The notes beneath the pieces are model-generated. The model had not been told where the DNA came from. It saw nothing but the letters and a program-made list of their open reading frames with translations, and made no database searches. 64,000 nt of DNA from Pelagimonas sp. (GTDB taxonomy: Bacteria > Pseudomonadota > Alphaproteobacteria > Rhodobacterales > Rhodobacteraceae), in NCBI GenBank assembly GCA_025210345.1, contig JAOARX010000004.1:44284-108283 (forward strand), given 5' to 3'. Below, in pieces: positions 7,923 to 16,343 of this stretch (the first letter of the stretch is position 1; each line of letters starts with the position of its first letter). The position numbers were made by a program, and so were the translations under genes.

Positions 7923-8921
7923 TTATCTGCGCCGTTGCAGCGGGCGGCTGGCGGTCAGGATCTTGAACCGATTGGTGCCTGCGATCTCATCCACGTTGCG
8001 AAACAGCTCGTTCAGAGTGGATTCGTAGGGCAGATGGCGATTCGCCACCAGCCAAACTGCGCCATGCGGCGCAAGATTGCGCGCGGCGGATTGGATAAAG
8101 GCGCGCCCAAGATCGGGCTCTGCCTTGCGGGTGGTGTGAAACGGCGGGTTCATGATCACCGCGTCCAGCAGCTGTGGCGACACCCAGCGCGTGGCATCTG
8201 CCCAGTGATAGGTCACGCGGTCGTCCCCTTGCAGATTGACGCGCGCGCAGTCCAGCGTGGCGTGGTCCGCTTCGACCGCGTGCAGGGATTTGACACCGTC
8301 CCGTTTCAGAATTTCACGCGACAGCCAGCCCCAGCCCGCGCCCAGATCGGCCACGGCCCCTTTGATTTTATCGGGCAGCGCCTCGGCCAGTGCGACCGAG
8401 GCGGCATCGGCCCCCGAGGCAGAAAAGCTGCCGGGGGCGGTAAAATCGCTCTGGCCATTGCGGGTCATATCCGGGCGCGCCCAATCCGCCAGTGCATCCG
8501 TAGCGTGAAACCAGGCACAGCGTCCGTGGGCCTTGGACAATTGTCCGTCCAGAACAATCGTGGACTTCAGCGCTTTGAGGATGGGTTCGATGCCATCGCT
8601 TTTGGCGCCTGTGACGACAATCAGACCACCGGGCGCCAGCGCGCAGGCGCGGGCGATGCGGTCTTCGGTCAGGTCACGCGCCCGCGCGACCGAGACAATC
8701 ACCGCATCAAATGGTCCTTCACCCCGAAACGACGTGGTGAACCCGCGCTGGGCCCAGCCTTCGGATTCGGGTTTGAACCCTTGCAGCACTTCGCACATCG
8801 GCAAGGTGGCGGCAAAAACGCCCATGTCCTCGACCGTCGCACCCAAAAGCGCGATCCGTCCCTGAGGCAGTTCAAGCCCGCCATGGGCGAGCGCGTGGGT
8901 CATGCGATCAGATGAGCTCAT
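7923..8921 (-). CDS. RsmC-like class I methyltransferase (rRNA guanine N2)
   Basis: 332 residues with the two-lobed layout of RsmC/RlmG: a degenerate N-terminal methyltransferase-like half (1-160) and an active C-terminal half. The latter has the SAM motif DLGAGWGWLSREIL near residue 200 and the amino-methyltransferase motif NPPF at about residue 258. Enzymes of this type methylate the exocyclic amine of guanine, G1207 of 16S rRNA for RsmC. The exact target cannot be told from sequence alone. Same strand as clpS upstream and the SDR downstream. Confidence 0.82.
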   Translation of the reverse strand: MSSSDRMTHALAHGGLELPQGRIALLGATVEDMGVFAATLPMCEVLQGFKPESEGWAQRGFTTSFRGEGPFDAVIVSVARARDLTEDRIARACALAPGGLIVVTGAKSDGIEPILKALKSTIVLDGQLSKAHGRCAWFHATDALADWARPDMTRNGQSDFTAPGSFSASGADAASVALAEALPDKIKGAVADLGAGWGWLSREILKRDGVKSLHAVEADHATLDCARVNLQGDDRVTYHWADATRWVSPQLLDAVIMNPPFHTTRKAEPDLGRAFIQSAARNLAPHGAVWLVANRHLPYESTLNELFRNVDEIAGTNRFKILTASRPLQRRR

Positions 8922-8942
8922 ATCGGACAGGCCCCTGCGGGC

Positions 8943-9299
8943 TCATTCCTTTTCCATGGTACATTGCAGCGGATGCTGGTTTTGACGCGCGTGGTCCATC
9001 ACCTGCGCGACTTTGGTTTCCGCGATTTCATGGCTGAAGACGCCGACAACCGCGAGCCCCTTTTTGTGCACGGTCAACATGATCTCAAAGGCCTGGGCAT
9101 GGGTCATGCCAAAGAACCGCTCAAGGATGTGCACGACGAACTCCATCGGTGTGTAGTCGTCATTCAGCAGCAGCACCTTGTACAGCGGTGGGCGTTTGGT
9201 TTTGGGGCGGGTGTCCAGCGCGACACCCAAATCGCCCTCATCGTCGCCGGACGGGTTTCCGGCCATCATCACCGTTTGGATCTGAGTAGGATCAATCAT
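8943..9299 (-). CDS. clpS: ATP-dependent Clp protease adaptor ClpS
   Basis: 118 residues. An unstructured N-terminal extension of about 38 residues precedes the ClpS core: [18 protein letters not shown] binds the N-degron residue, and [18 protein letters not shown] follows. ClpS delivers N-end-rule substrates to ClpA. In many genomes clpS is next to clpA; here clpA lies at 55961-58297, about 47 kb away. Downstream is the RsmC-like gene. Confidence 0.95.
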   Translation of the reverse strand: MIDPTQIQTVMMAGNPSGDDEGDLGVALDTRPKTKRPPLYKVLLLNDDYTPMEFVVHILERFFGMTHAQAFEIMLTVHKKGLAVVGVFSHEIAETKVAQVMDHARQNQHPLQCTMEKE

Positions 9300-9402
9300 G
9301 GCATCCGTCTAACTGAAGCGTGTTGGTCTGACACCGTTATATAGCGTCACAGCGGCGCGCGAAAAGGGGCGATGCCGTTGTTTGGTTTACATGCACCTGT
9401 TT

Positions 9403-9424
9403 GAGGGGGTGAAAACACCCTCTC
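9403..9424 (-). terminator. Hairpin downstream of the FabMG-like gene
   Basis: Nine paired bases with one G-U, GAGGGGGTG and CACCCTCTC, around an AAAA loop, seven bases beyond the stop of the minus-strand gene at 9432. There is no clear U tract after it on the minus strand, so it may be a processing or attenuating hairpin rather than a strong intrinsic terminator. Confidence 0.5.
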
Positions 9425-9431
9425 ATCACCG

Positions 9432-10763
9432 TTAAGCGTTGTTGGCGATCAGCAGCTGCGCCACGTGATCGTGGTCCAGCCAGGTCACCGGACCTTCGGG
9501 GTTGCTGGAGGTGTTAAAGATCAACTGGCCGGTGGCATTCACCACATGGGTGCTGAGCGCGTCGCTGACCAAGGCCTTGCGATCCTTGTGCATGGCCACG
9601 ATATCTTGCGATGTGCCAACGGTCATTTCCGCCTGCTGAGCGCCGTTCGCCATCGGCCATTCCGCAAAGTTATAGTAATGCTGCATGGTCTCGCTTTGCT
9701 GATAGTCTTCGACAGTCTTGAGGATGGCCTCAAGCGCGATGCCGTCTTTCAGCAGGCCCTGGCATTCATCCCAGATGCTTTGCGCCCAGTCGCCGCCACC
9801 CTCGGTGCTAAGCGCGGTCAGCAGCGGCAATAGTGACAGTTCGATGCCGGCAAAGACATCAGAGGAATTGGTGCGGATCTCGGGGCAGTTATAGACCGTG
9901 GCCTTGATGCCATTTTCCCAAGCGGCCTGCGCAAAGCCTTCGAGACGCATTTTGGCATAGCCCTGGGTATAGCTGGTGTAGGTCTGCCACTGGTATTCGC
10001 CGCCGATTAGCACCCGGGTGCCGTGATAGCCGTAGGCGGTATAGCGAACCTGACCACCTTCGCCCTCGATGCGCGCCCGCAGCGCGGCGCTGAGGTCGAT
10101 CAGGTGGCCAAAGGTGTTGGCGGTCACTTCGTCAAAGTTTTGCAAGATCAGCTTGCCCAGATCACTGGCCAAAAGCAGTTCGCTGGACATGTGGCGGTCG
10201 CCACGGCCCTTATAGATGCGGTTCGCAATCGCCATAAAGGCTTTGGCGCGCGGGATGCCGCCCGCCATCGTGTGGGCGAACAACACGTTTTTGCCTGCCG
10301 GGATCATGCCGGACAGCTCATCCATCACCTGTTTCAGCGCGCTGGTGAAGCGCTCGGTGCCGATTTCGCGGCAGCGATCCACCTGGTCCCAGTCCAGGGT
10401 GTGCTCTTGCCAGTTGTTCAGCGTCATCCCCCCCAAGAGATCGGTAGGGGTCTGGCCGCCTTCGGGGGCGTCCATGTCAAAACCGGCCATCAGCGGGATG
10501 TTGATGATCTTGCCGCCAAGGTTTTCCTCGGCCTGCGCCAGTTCTTCGTCGGTGAGTGCGCGCAGGCTTCCGTCATCATTGCGCCGCCCCACGGTGATGC
10601 CGATCACCTGCATGCCCGCCGCCTTGGCCGAATCGATCAGCCCGGTGGCATAGCCGCGTCCGAACAATTCGCCAAACATCACAAAGATGTCGCCTTGGCC
10701 GAACAGGGTGTTCTGCTGGATTGCATTCAGGGGAATCGAGGCGGTCATATTGGTTTTTTGCAT
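9432..10763 (-). CDS. FabMG-like protein (putative enoyl-ACP reductase family)
   Basis: About 443 residues. The N-terminal part has a Rossmann-like glycine-rich turn (FGRGYATGLIDSAKAAGM) followed by a strand VIGITVGRR. The sequence is not a plain short-chain dehydrogenase: I see no clear YxxxK pair in the usual spacing. From memory it matches proteins of Rhodobacterales annotated as 'enoyl ACP reductase FabMG family'; I cannot verify that here. If right, it reduces enoyl-ACP in fatty-acid elongation. Start chosen at ATG 10763; TTG 10775 and ATG 10748 are alternatives, none with a strong ribosome-binding site. It stands alone, divergent from the KAP gene. Confidence 0.6.
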   Translation of the reverse strand: MQKTNMTASIPLNAIQQNTLFGQGDIFVMFGELFGRGYATGLIDSAKAAGMQVIGITVGRRNDDGSLRALTDEELAQAEENLGGKIINIPLMAGFDMDAPEGGQTPTDLLGGMTLNNWQEHTLDWDQVDRCREIGTERFTSALKQVMDELSGMIPAGKNVLFAHTMAGGIPRAKAFMAIANRIYKGRGDRHMSSELLLASDLGKLILQNFDEVTANTFGHLIDLSAALRARIEGEGGQVRYTAYGYHGTRVLIGGEYQWQTYTSYTQGYAKMRLEGFAQAAWENGIKATVYNCPEIRTNSSDVFAGIELSLLPLLTALSTEGGGDWAQSIWDECQGLLKDGIALEAILKTVEDYQQSETMQHYYNFAEWPMANGAQQAEMTVGTSQDIVAMHKDRKALVSDALSTHVVNATGQLIFNTSSNPEGPVTWLDHDHVAQLLIANNA

Positions 10764-11011
10764 GTACTCAGCCAATCACTATGGGGCAGGCCCGGTTGCT
10801 ATTTCTTAAGCCTCACTTAACCGAGGCCGCCATTTGGTGCAAATCGAGAAACAGGGCACGCGCCCGAACGCGCGCAAGGCTTGCAAAAACACAACCAAAA
10901 AATCGTGGTTCATTTGCTTGGGCCCATATGCTCCAAGAGGGCGTACCCTCACTTGGAGTTGCGCAATCATAGTGTGCGTTGCATCCTTCATCGAGATTGT
11001 GGAGATAGATT

Positions 11012-12403
11012 TTGAATGATTTAGATGTTTGGCATGATGACCGCCTTGGGTTCAAAGAAATAGGCCATACTTTTGGCAACCTTGTGCGTAGCTTTGATAG
11101 GTCGCGGGTGATTTCCATCGAGGCAGGTTTTGGTCGTGGTAAGAGCTTCTTCCGAGAGCGTTGGGCGAAGCAACTGCGCGCGGAAGGCGAAGTTGTCATT
11201 GAAATTGACGCGCAACGTTCAGACCATTCTGGCGACCCGGTGGTGACATTTCTTGGGGCGCTGATGGATGCGCTTCCCGCGCAAGAGAGCGATAAGATTT
11301 TAAAGGCTTGGGCAACTGGGCAGAAGATTGCTTGGGCCGGCGCTAAGATTCTGGCCAGTGTTGCTGCGAGGGGAGCCGGCGAAGAGGCCGTAGGAGCCCT
11401 ACAAAAACGTCTGTCGTCCGACGGTGAAACTAGCGCGTTGGATGAACTTCTGGTGGAGTTCAGCAAGGGGGCGTCCAAGGCGCTGAGTGCTCAGGTCTCC
11501 GCACAAATGTCGGCGGAACGAGTGCGCCTAAAAGAAATGCCCGAGCAATTGGAAGAACTGCGCTTGGCGCTAGCCGATGGCAAAAACACTAGTCGTGTCA
11601 TAGTTCTTATCGATGAGCTGGATCGATGCCATCCGGAGTACGCCCTAGCCTTGCTTGAAGCGATGAAGCTTGTGTTTAATCAGGACGGCTTTGTCTTTGT
11701 GCTGATGGTCAACGCCGATCATCTGGAACGGCTGGCTGGGCATCGTTTCGGCAGTGTGGGCGAAGGAGAGCGATATATCGACAAGTTCGTCGATCTACGT
11801 CTGCAATTGCCGTTTAGCGACGAGGCGCTTTCAAATGCCACAGCGGATCTCGCGATGGCGCTGCCACTTGCGAATCCTCTTGGTGATGACCCAGAATTCA
11901 ACGTGGAACGCGCCGCCAAGTTGGCCGCTGTCATCGCGCCGAAATCCGGCCTGTCGATGCGCCAGATCGAAGGGGTGTTGGTCAAGGTGGATCTGGTGCT
12001 GCGGTGTTATAAAGATGAGCCGATAGATTGCGCGCTTTTGGTTGGGTTGGCGTTTAAAGATGCTACGCCCAGCAACGGAACATCCGGTCTGCCTTTTAAT
12101 TTGTCTAAGCTACTGCCACGGGTCCAGCTCGAGCCAATTCGGGCCGCCAACCTTGAGTTTACCGATGCTGAGCATATGAATCCAAATCTGCGAAGGGAGA
12201 AGGTTCGTGCGTTAAATTATGAGGTGCGCGACAATTTCTCTGAGTTTCTGACACTAACGAACGAACGCTTGGGCGTTCCTCACGACAGTAGGTATGAGGA
12301 TTGTGTCAAAGTCTTTAAATACCTCGCCCCAGACTATATCCCCCGACACCAGAGGATGCTTGATGCAATTCAAGCACTGCAGGTTTCCACGGACATATCT
12401 TGA
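11012..12403 (+). CDS. KAP-family P-loop NTPase, stand-alone
   Basis: 463 residues. Walker A is AGFGRGKS (38-45) and Walker B is VIVLIDELDRCHP (about 196-208), the DELDRC form typical of KAP NTPases (named after Kidins220/ARMS and PifA). Between them lies a helical insert (100-190) with a weakly hydrophobic stretch near 105-120 where other KAP proteins carry membrane segments. Translation starts at TTG, with GGAG seven bases upstream; no better ATG exists nearby. Codon use and base composition look less GC-rich than in neighbouring genes. The stop codon falls inside the rpsA -35 box. PifA blocks phage growth, so a defence role is a reasonable inference. Confidence 0.85.
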   Translation: MNDLDVWHDDRLGFKEIGHTFGNLVRSFDRSRVISIEAGFGRGKSFFRERWAKQLRAEGEVVIEIDAQRSDHSGDPVVTFLGALMDALPAQESDKILKAWATGQKIAWAGAKILASVAARGAGEEAVGALQKRLSSDGETSALDELLVEFSKGASKALSAQVSAQMSAERVRLKEMPEQLEELRLALADGKNTSRVIVLIDELDRCHPEYALALLEAMKLVFNQDGFVFVLMVNADHLERLAGHRFGSVGEGERYIDKFVDLRLQLPFSDEALSNATADLAMALPLANPLGDDPEFNVERAAKLAAVIAPKSGLSMRQIEGVLVKVDLVLRCYKDEPIDCALLVGLAFKDATPSNGTSGLPFNLSKLLPRVQLEPIRAANLEFTDAEHMNPNLRREKVRALNYEVRDNFSEFLTLTNERLGVPHDSRYEDCVKVFKYLAPDYIPRHQRMLDAIQALQVSTDIS

Positions 12404-12427
12404 TCTTTGCGCCCCTGTCCTTTATAC
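12400..12427 (+). promoter_or_regulatory. Predicted rpsA promoter
   Basis: TTGATC (12400-12405) and TTATAC (12422-12427) are separated by 16 bases, a good housekeeping-sigma match for this group. A second possible -35 (TTGACA, 12437-12442) lies downstream without a clear -10. Start of transcription near 12434 would give a leader of about 185 bases. The first box contains the stop codon of the KAP gene. Confidence 0.5.
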
Positions 12428-12476
12428 GCGCGCCTGTTGACAAGGTGAAAACGCCGCAACGCATGGACGATGGGCA

Positions 12477-12506
12477 GGGTCGGGATCTACCGGCCCTCTT
12501 TGTTTT
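12477..12506 (+). promoter_or_regulatory. Terminator-like hairpin in the rpsA leader (putative attenuator)
   Basis: GGGTCGG and CCGGCCC pair over seven positions (one G-U) around a GATCTA loop, directly followed by TCTTTGTTTT. This is the form of an intrinsic terminator, but it lies between the predicted rpsA promoter and the rpsA start, so it may act as an attenuator or end a short leader RNA. Confidence 0.5.
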
Positions 12507-12619
12507 GTGTGTGCCAGACGTGCCTGCGCGGTGAGCAACCCTGCCAACCAACAGCAACCCGAAGACCGGTGGAGACAACCGCCCGGCCAGATAAATCTTT
12601 GCAAAGGATTAAACGCCAC

Positions 12620-14299
12620 ATGGCAAGCGCAACTATGGAAGAATTCGAAGCCCTCTTGAACGAGAGCCTCGAAATGGACACCCCGGACGAAGGTTCGGTT
12701 GTCAAAGGCAAGGTCATCGCAATTGAAGCGGGCCAGGCCATCATCGACGTAGGCTATAAAATGGAAGGCCGCGTTGAGCTTAAAGAATTCGCAGAACCCG
12801 GCGAAGCCCCGGCTGTCGAAGTAGGCGACACTGTCGAAGTGTACCTGCGCGCAGCAGAAAACGCCCGCGGCGAAGCGGTCATCTCGCGTGAGATGGCGCG
12901 CCGTGAAGAGGCATGGGACCGTCTGGAAAAAGCATATGCCGACGACGCACGCGTCGATGGCGCGATCTTTGGTCGTGTCAAAGGTGGCTTCACCGTTGAT
13001 CTGGGTGGCGCGGTTGCGTTCCTGCCTGGCTCTCAGGTTGATGTGCGCCCCGTGCGCGACGCTGGCCCGCTGATGGGTCTGAAGCAGCCGTTCCAGATTC
13101 TGAAAATGGACCGTCGCCGTGGCAACATCGTTGTATCGCGCCGCGCGATCCTCGAAGAATCGCGTGCCGAACAGCGCGCCGAAGTGATCGGCAAGCTGCA
13201 AGAAGGCGATTCGGTTGACGGTGTGGTCAAGAACATCACCGAATACGGTGCCTTCGTTGACCTGGGCGGCGTTGACGGCCTGCTGCACGTCACCGACATG
13301 GCATGGCGCCGTGTGAACCACCCCTCCGAGATCCTGTCGATCGGCGAAACCGTCAAGGTTCAGGTCATCAAGATCAACAAGGAAACTCATCGCATCAGCC
13401 TCGGCATGAAGCAGCTGCAGGAAGATCCGTGGGATCTGGTTGGCGTCAAGTATCCGCTGGGCTCGGTCCACAAGGGTCGCGTCACCAACATCACCGATTA
13501 CGGTGCATTTGTTGAGCTGGAAGCCGGCGTTGAAGGTCTGGTTCACGTTTCGGAAATGTCCTGGACCAAAAAGAACGTTCACCCCGGCAAGATCGTTTCG
13601 ACCTCGCAGGAAGTCGACGTCATGGTTCTGGAAATCGACGGTGGCAAGCGCCGCGTGTCGCTTGGCCTCAAGCAGACCCAGCGCAACCCGTGGGAACTGT
13701 TCGCAGAAGCCAACCCCGAGGGCACCCAGGTCGAAGGCGAAGTCAAGAACATCACCGAATTCGGTCTGTTCATCGGCCTCGACGGCGACATCGACGGCAT
13801 GGTTCACCTGTCCGACCTGTCCTGGGACGAGCGTGGCGAAGACGCGATCCAGAACTACCGCAAAGGCGATATGGTTTCGGCCGTTGTCTCGGAAGTCGAC
13901 ATCGAGAAAGAGCGCATCTCGCTCTCGATCAAGGCGCTGGGCGGTGACAAGTTCGCAGATGCGGTTGGCGGCGTGAAGCGTGGCTCGATCGTGACTGTTG
14001 AAGTGACCTCCATCGAAGATGGCGGCATCGAGGTGGAATACGAAGGCATGAAATCCTTCATCCGCCGTTCGGACCTGTCGCGCGACCGCGCAGAGCAGCG
14101 TCCCGAGCGCTTCAACACCGGCGACAAGCTGGACGTGCGCGTCACCAACATCGACAGCAAGACCCGTCGTCTGGGCCTGTCGATCAAGGCACGCGAGATC
14201 GCAGAAGAGAAAGAAGCCGTGCAGCAGTACGGTTCGTCGGACTCGGGCGCATCGCTGGGCGACATTCTTGGCGCAGCGCTCAAAGGCGGCGACGAGTAA
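12620..14299 (+). CDS. rpsA: 30S ribosomal protein S1
   Basis: 559 residues with six S1 (OB-fold) RNA-binding repeats. Repeats 3 to 5 are easy to see through the recurring forms NITEYGAFVDLGG, NITDYGAFVELEAG and NITEFGLFIGLDG. S1 binds mRNA leaders and helps unfold them on the 30S subunit. The start is the ATG of MASATMEEFEALL, behind AAAGGA; the frame is open further upstream but that part is leader. Downstream come a strong terminator and ihfB, the usual alphaproteobacterial neighbour. The usual upstream partner cmk is not present; the KAP NTPase is there instead. Confidence 0.97.
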   Translation: MASATMEEFEALLNESLEMDTPDEGSVVKGKVIAIEAGQAIIDVGYKMEGRVELKEFAEPGEAPAVEVGDTVEVYLRAAENARGEAVISREMARREEAWDRLEKAYADDARVDGAIFGRVKGGFTVDLGGAVAFLPGSQVDVRPVRDAGPLMGLKQPFQILKMDRRRGNIVVSRRAILEESRAEQRAEVIGKLQEGDSVDGVVKNITEYGAFVDLGGVDGLLHVTDMAWRRVNHPSEILSIGETVKVQVIKINKETHRISLGMKQLQEDPWDLVGVKYPLGSVHKGRVTNITDYGAFVELEAGVEGLVHVSEMSWTKKNVHPGKIVSTSQEVDVMVLEIDGGKRRVSLGLKQTQRNPWELFAEANPEGTQVEGEVKNITEFGLFIGLDGDIDGMVHLSDLSWDERGEDAIQNYRKGDMVSAVVSEVDIEKERISLSIKALGGDKFADAVGGVKRGSIVTVEVTSIEDGGIEVEYEGMKSFIRRSDLSRDRAEQRPERFNTGDKLDVRVTNIDSKTRRLGLSIKAREIAEEKEAVQQYGSSDSGASLGDILGAALKGGDE

Positions 14300-14319
14300 T
14301 CGTTTCTCATATGTTTCCG

Positions 14320-14348
14320 GAAAGGCCCCGCACTGCGGGGCCTTTTTG
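14320..14348 (+). terminator. Intrinsic terminator of rpsA
   Basis: AAAGGCCCCG and CGGGGCCTTT pair around a short loop and run into a T stretch (TTTTTGTTT), 20 bases after the rpsA stop. A textbook intrinsic terminator. Confidence 0.9.
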
Positions 14349-14601
14349 TTTGGCCCTGTCTAGTCCAGGTCGCAGGGGGCAGGCCCCCGGTTGCCGGTTC
14401 GAATCATGTCTCTCTCATCTGGTATGGGATCGATTTCCGGTTGAATTGCCCTCACCAGCAGCGGGAAAATACGGTTTCAAGCAGGCAAAGCGCTGCAAAA
14501 TATGACTTATTTCAACAGACATGTTGTTTTTGATCTGCAACTCTGTTTCCATGACCCCAATAGGGAATGACGGTTTCGACATGCGGGGGGATGCGACGGA
14601 T

Positions 14602-14883
14602 ATGATCAGATCAGAACTGATCCAGAAGATTGCGGATGAGAACCCACATCTGTATCAACGTGACGTGGAGCGGATCGTGAATACGATCTTCGAGGAAATC
14701 ACAAATGCTATGGCCCGGGGCGACCGGGTCGAACTGCGCGGCTTTGGGGCGTTTTCGGTCAAAAAGCGGGACGCACGTGTTGGGCGGAACCCCCGAACCG
14801 GGGAATCTGTCGAGGTTGAGGAAAAGCACGTGCCCTTCTTCAAAACCGGCAAGCTGCTTCGGGACCGCCTGAACGGAAAATAA
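14602..14883 (+). CDS. ihfB: Integration host factor subunit beta
   Basis: 93 residues of the HU/IHF fold. Recognisable are [17 protein letters not shown] at the start, the [14 protein letters not shown] core and the DNA-intercalating arm with RNPRTGESV. With IHF-alpha it bends DNA at specific sites. The start is set at the Met of MIRSEL, as in the family; an in-frame ATG at 14581 and a longer frame upstream are less likely. lapA follows four bases after the stop. Confidence 0.95.
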   Translation: MIRSELIQKIADENPHLYQRDVERIVNTIFEEITNAMARGDRVELRGFGAFSVKKRDARVGRNPRTGESVEVEEKHVPFFKTGKLLRDRLNGK

Positions 14884-14887
14884 ATTT

Positions 14888-15247
14888 ATGCGTTACATTC
14901 GCTATGCGTTTCTGGCGGCTTTGGCCATTGTTCTTATTACCGTGGCCTTGGCCAATCGGGGTGCGGTGTCGTTGCACCTTTTGCCTGAGGGGCTGATCGG
15001 TGTGCCCGGTCTGGGGGTTCTGGCGCAATCTATCGAACTGCCGCTGTTTGCCGTGATCCTTGTCAGCATTCTTGCCGGGATTCTCATCGGTTTCGTTTGG
15101 GAATGGCTGCGCGAGCATAAATTCCGCGCGGAAGCGACCCGCAAACAGGGTGAGGTCCGCAAGTTGGAACGCGAGCTGAAGAAAACGCAAAATGAGCGCG
15201 ACAAAGACAAGGATGAGGTCTTGGCCATCCTTGATCAAGCCAGCTGA
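14888..15247 (+). CDS. LapA-domain membrane protein (DUF1049)
   Basis: 119 residues. Two membrane helices (about 5-23 and 45-71) surround a short periplasmic loop with the conserved NRGAVSLHLLP. A charged cytoplasmic coiled coil follows (72-110). This is the LapA/YciS layout; in E. coli LapA works with LapB in controlling lipopolysaccharide assembly through LpxC degradation. Its place after ihfB is conserved in Rhodobacterales. A repeat element follows directly after the stop. Confidence 0.87.
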   Translation: MRYIRYAFLAALAIVLITVALANRGAVSLHLLPEGLIGVPGLGVLAQSIELPLFAVILVSILAGILIGFVWEWLREHKFRAEATRKQGEVRKLERELKKTQNERDKDKDEVLAILDQAS

Positions 15248-15255
15248 CCTGAACG

Positions 15256-15299
15256 GGGGAGGGGCGCTGCCCCGTCCTGAGCGGGGCTCAGGACTCCCC
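15256..15299. repeat. Palindromic intergenic repeat predicted to fold as a three-way junction
   Basis: Outer arms GGGGAG (15256-15261) and CTCCCC (15294-15299) enclose two hairpins: GGGC-GCT-GCCC and TCCTGAGC-GGG-GCTCAGGA, the latter with eight perfect pairs. The following GGGATATTTT tail is the form I recall for dispersed intergenic repeats in Rhodobacterales. Only one copy is seen in this window. Confidence 0.6.
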
Positions 15300-15336
15300 G
15301 GGATATTTTCCAAGTGGTGAAACGAGGACCGACGCA

Positions 15337-15996
15337 ATGGACGTGCGGGTAAAAATCTGCGGCTTGAAACATGAGGCCGAGGTTGATGCGGCGGCGCGGG
15401 CCGGGGCGTCCTATGCGGGGTTTGTTTTCTTTGAGAAAAGCCCACGTAACGTGGGCATCGTACAGGCGCGGGATCTGGCTTTGGCGGCGCCCATAGGGCT
15501 GGCAAAGGTCGGCTTGGTCGTGAACCCAAGTGACACAGATCTTGAGACCATCTTGCGCGATGTTCCGCTGGATATGCTGCAACTGCACGGGAGCGAATCG
15601 CCTGCGCGCGTGGCCGAGGTCAAATCTCGGTTTGGGTTGCCCGTCATGAAGGCCATTGGCGTCGCGGAAGAGGCGGATCTTGCGGGCGTTGCTGCCCACG
15701 CGCAGGTGGCAGATCAGATTCTGGTCGATGCCAAGGCCCCAAAGGGGGCGGCGCTGCCCGGTGGCAACGGTCTGGCGTTCGATTGGAAGCTGGTCGCGGG
15801 CAAACGTTGGTTCCGGCCATGGATGCTGGCAGGCGGTCTGACGCCCGAAAACGTGAGCCATGCGGTGGCCATGACGGGCGCAGTTCAGGTCGATGTTTCA
15901 ACGGGGGTCGAAAGCGCCCCGGGGGTCAAGGACCTGGATAAGATCGCGGCTTTTGTTTCAGCGGCGAAAAGCGCGACGACCCCGCCGCGCCTTTGA
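15337..15996 (+). CDS. trpF: Phosphoribosylanthranilate isomerase
   Basis: 219 residues of the (beta/alpha)8 TrpF family. The N-terminal VKICGLK carries the general-base Cys, and the C-terminal part shows [10 protein letters not shown] and VDVSTGVES, which form the phosphate site. It converts N-(5'-phosphoribosyl)anthranilate to the carboxyphenylamino-deoxyribulose phosphate in tryptophan synthesis. The ATG has GAGGA upstream. It ends two bases from the convergent arsC-like gene, so trpB is not immediately downstream here. Confidence 0.95.
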   Translation: MDVRVKICGLKHEAEVDAAARAGASYAGFVFFEKSPRNVGIVQARDLALAAPIGLAKVGLVVNPSDTDLETILRDVPLDMLQLHGSESPARVAEVKSRFGLPVMKAIGVAEEADLAGVAAHAQVADQILVDAKAPKGAALPGGNGLAFDWKLVAGKRWFRPWMLAGGLTPENVSHAVAMTGAVQVDVSTGVESAPGVKDLDKIAAFVSAAKSATTPPRL

Positions 15997-15998
15997 CG

Positions 15999-16343
15999 TT
16001 ACAAAATGTCCAACACCTGTTCAGGCGGTCGGCCAATCGCGGCCTTGCCATTGGCAAAAAAGATCGGCCTCTCGATCAATTTGGGGGTCTTTGCCATGGC
16101 CGCCAGCAGGGTTGCGTCACTGTCGGTTTTCGAAAGGCCTTGCTCTTTGAATTCGGCCTCTTTTGGCCGCATCATTTCGATGGCCGAAAGACCCAGTGCG
16201 GCCTGAGCATCTTGTAGCTCATCCAAGGTGGGCGCGTTTTCAAGATATTTGCGCACCTCGACATCAACGCCTTTTTCCTCAAGCAGAGCAAGGGTTTGGC
16301 GCGATTTAGAGCAGCGCGGATTGTGCCATAGGATCATAGCCAT
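15999..16343 (-). CDS. arsC: ArsC-family protein, glutaredoxin-dependent arsenate reductase type
   Basis: 114 residues. The active-site loop [12 protein letters not shown] carries the catalytic Cys, and the Arg residues needed for arsenate binding appear in ERPIFF and IGRPPE. The family reduces arsenate with glutaredoxin, but some members are Spx-like regulators or have no arsenic role. No arsB or arsH is next to it; instead it overlaps the end of pyrD by ten bases. The activity is likely, the physiological role is open. Confidence 0.85.
   Translation of the reverse strand: MAMILWHNPRCSKSRQTLALLEEKGVDVEVRKYLENAPTLDELQDAQAALGLSAIEMMRPKEAEFKEQGLSKTDSDATLLAAMAKTPKLIERPIFFANGKAAIGRPPEQVLDIL

Noticed and set aside
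11012..12403. KAP gene as part of an operon with rpsA
   Set aside because: A separate promoter for rpsA is visible at the end of the KAP gene and composition differs.
12422..13807. 461-codon minus-strand frame opposite rpsA
   Set aside because: Mirror of the S1 repeats; no start signals and repeated composition.
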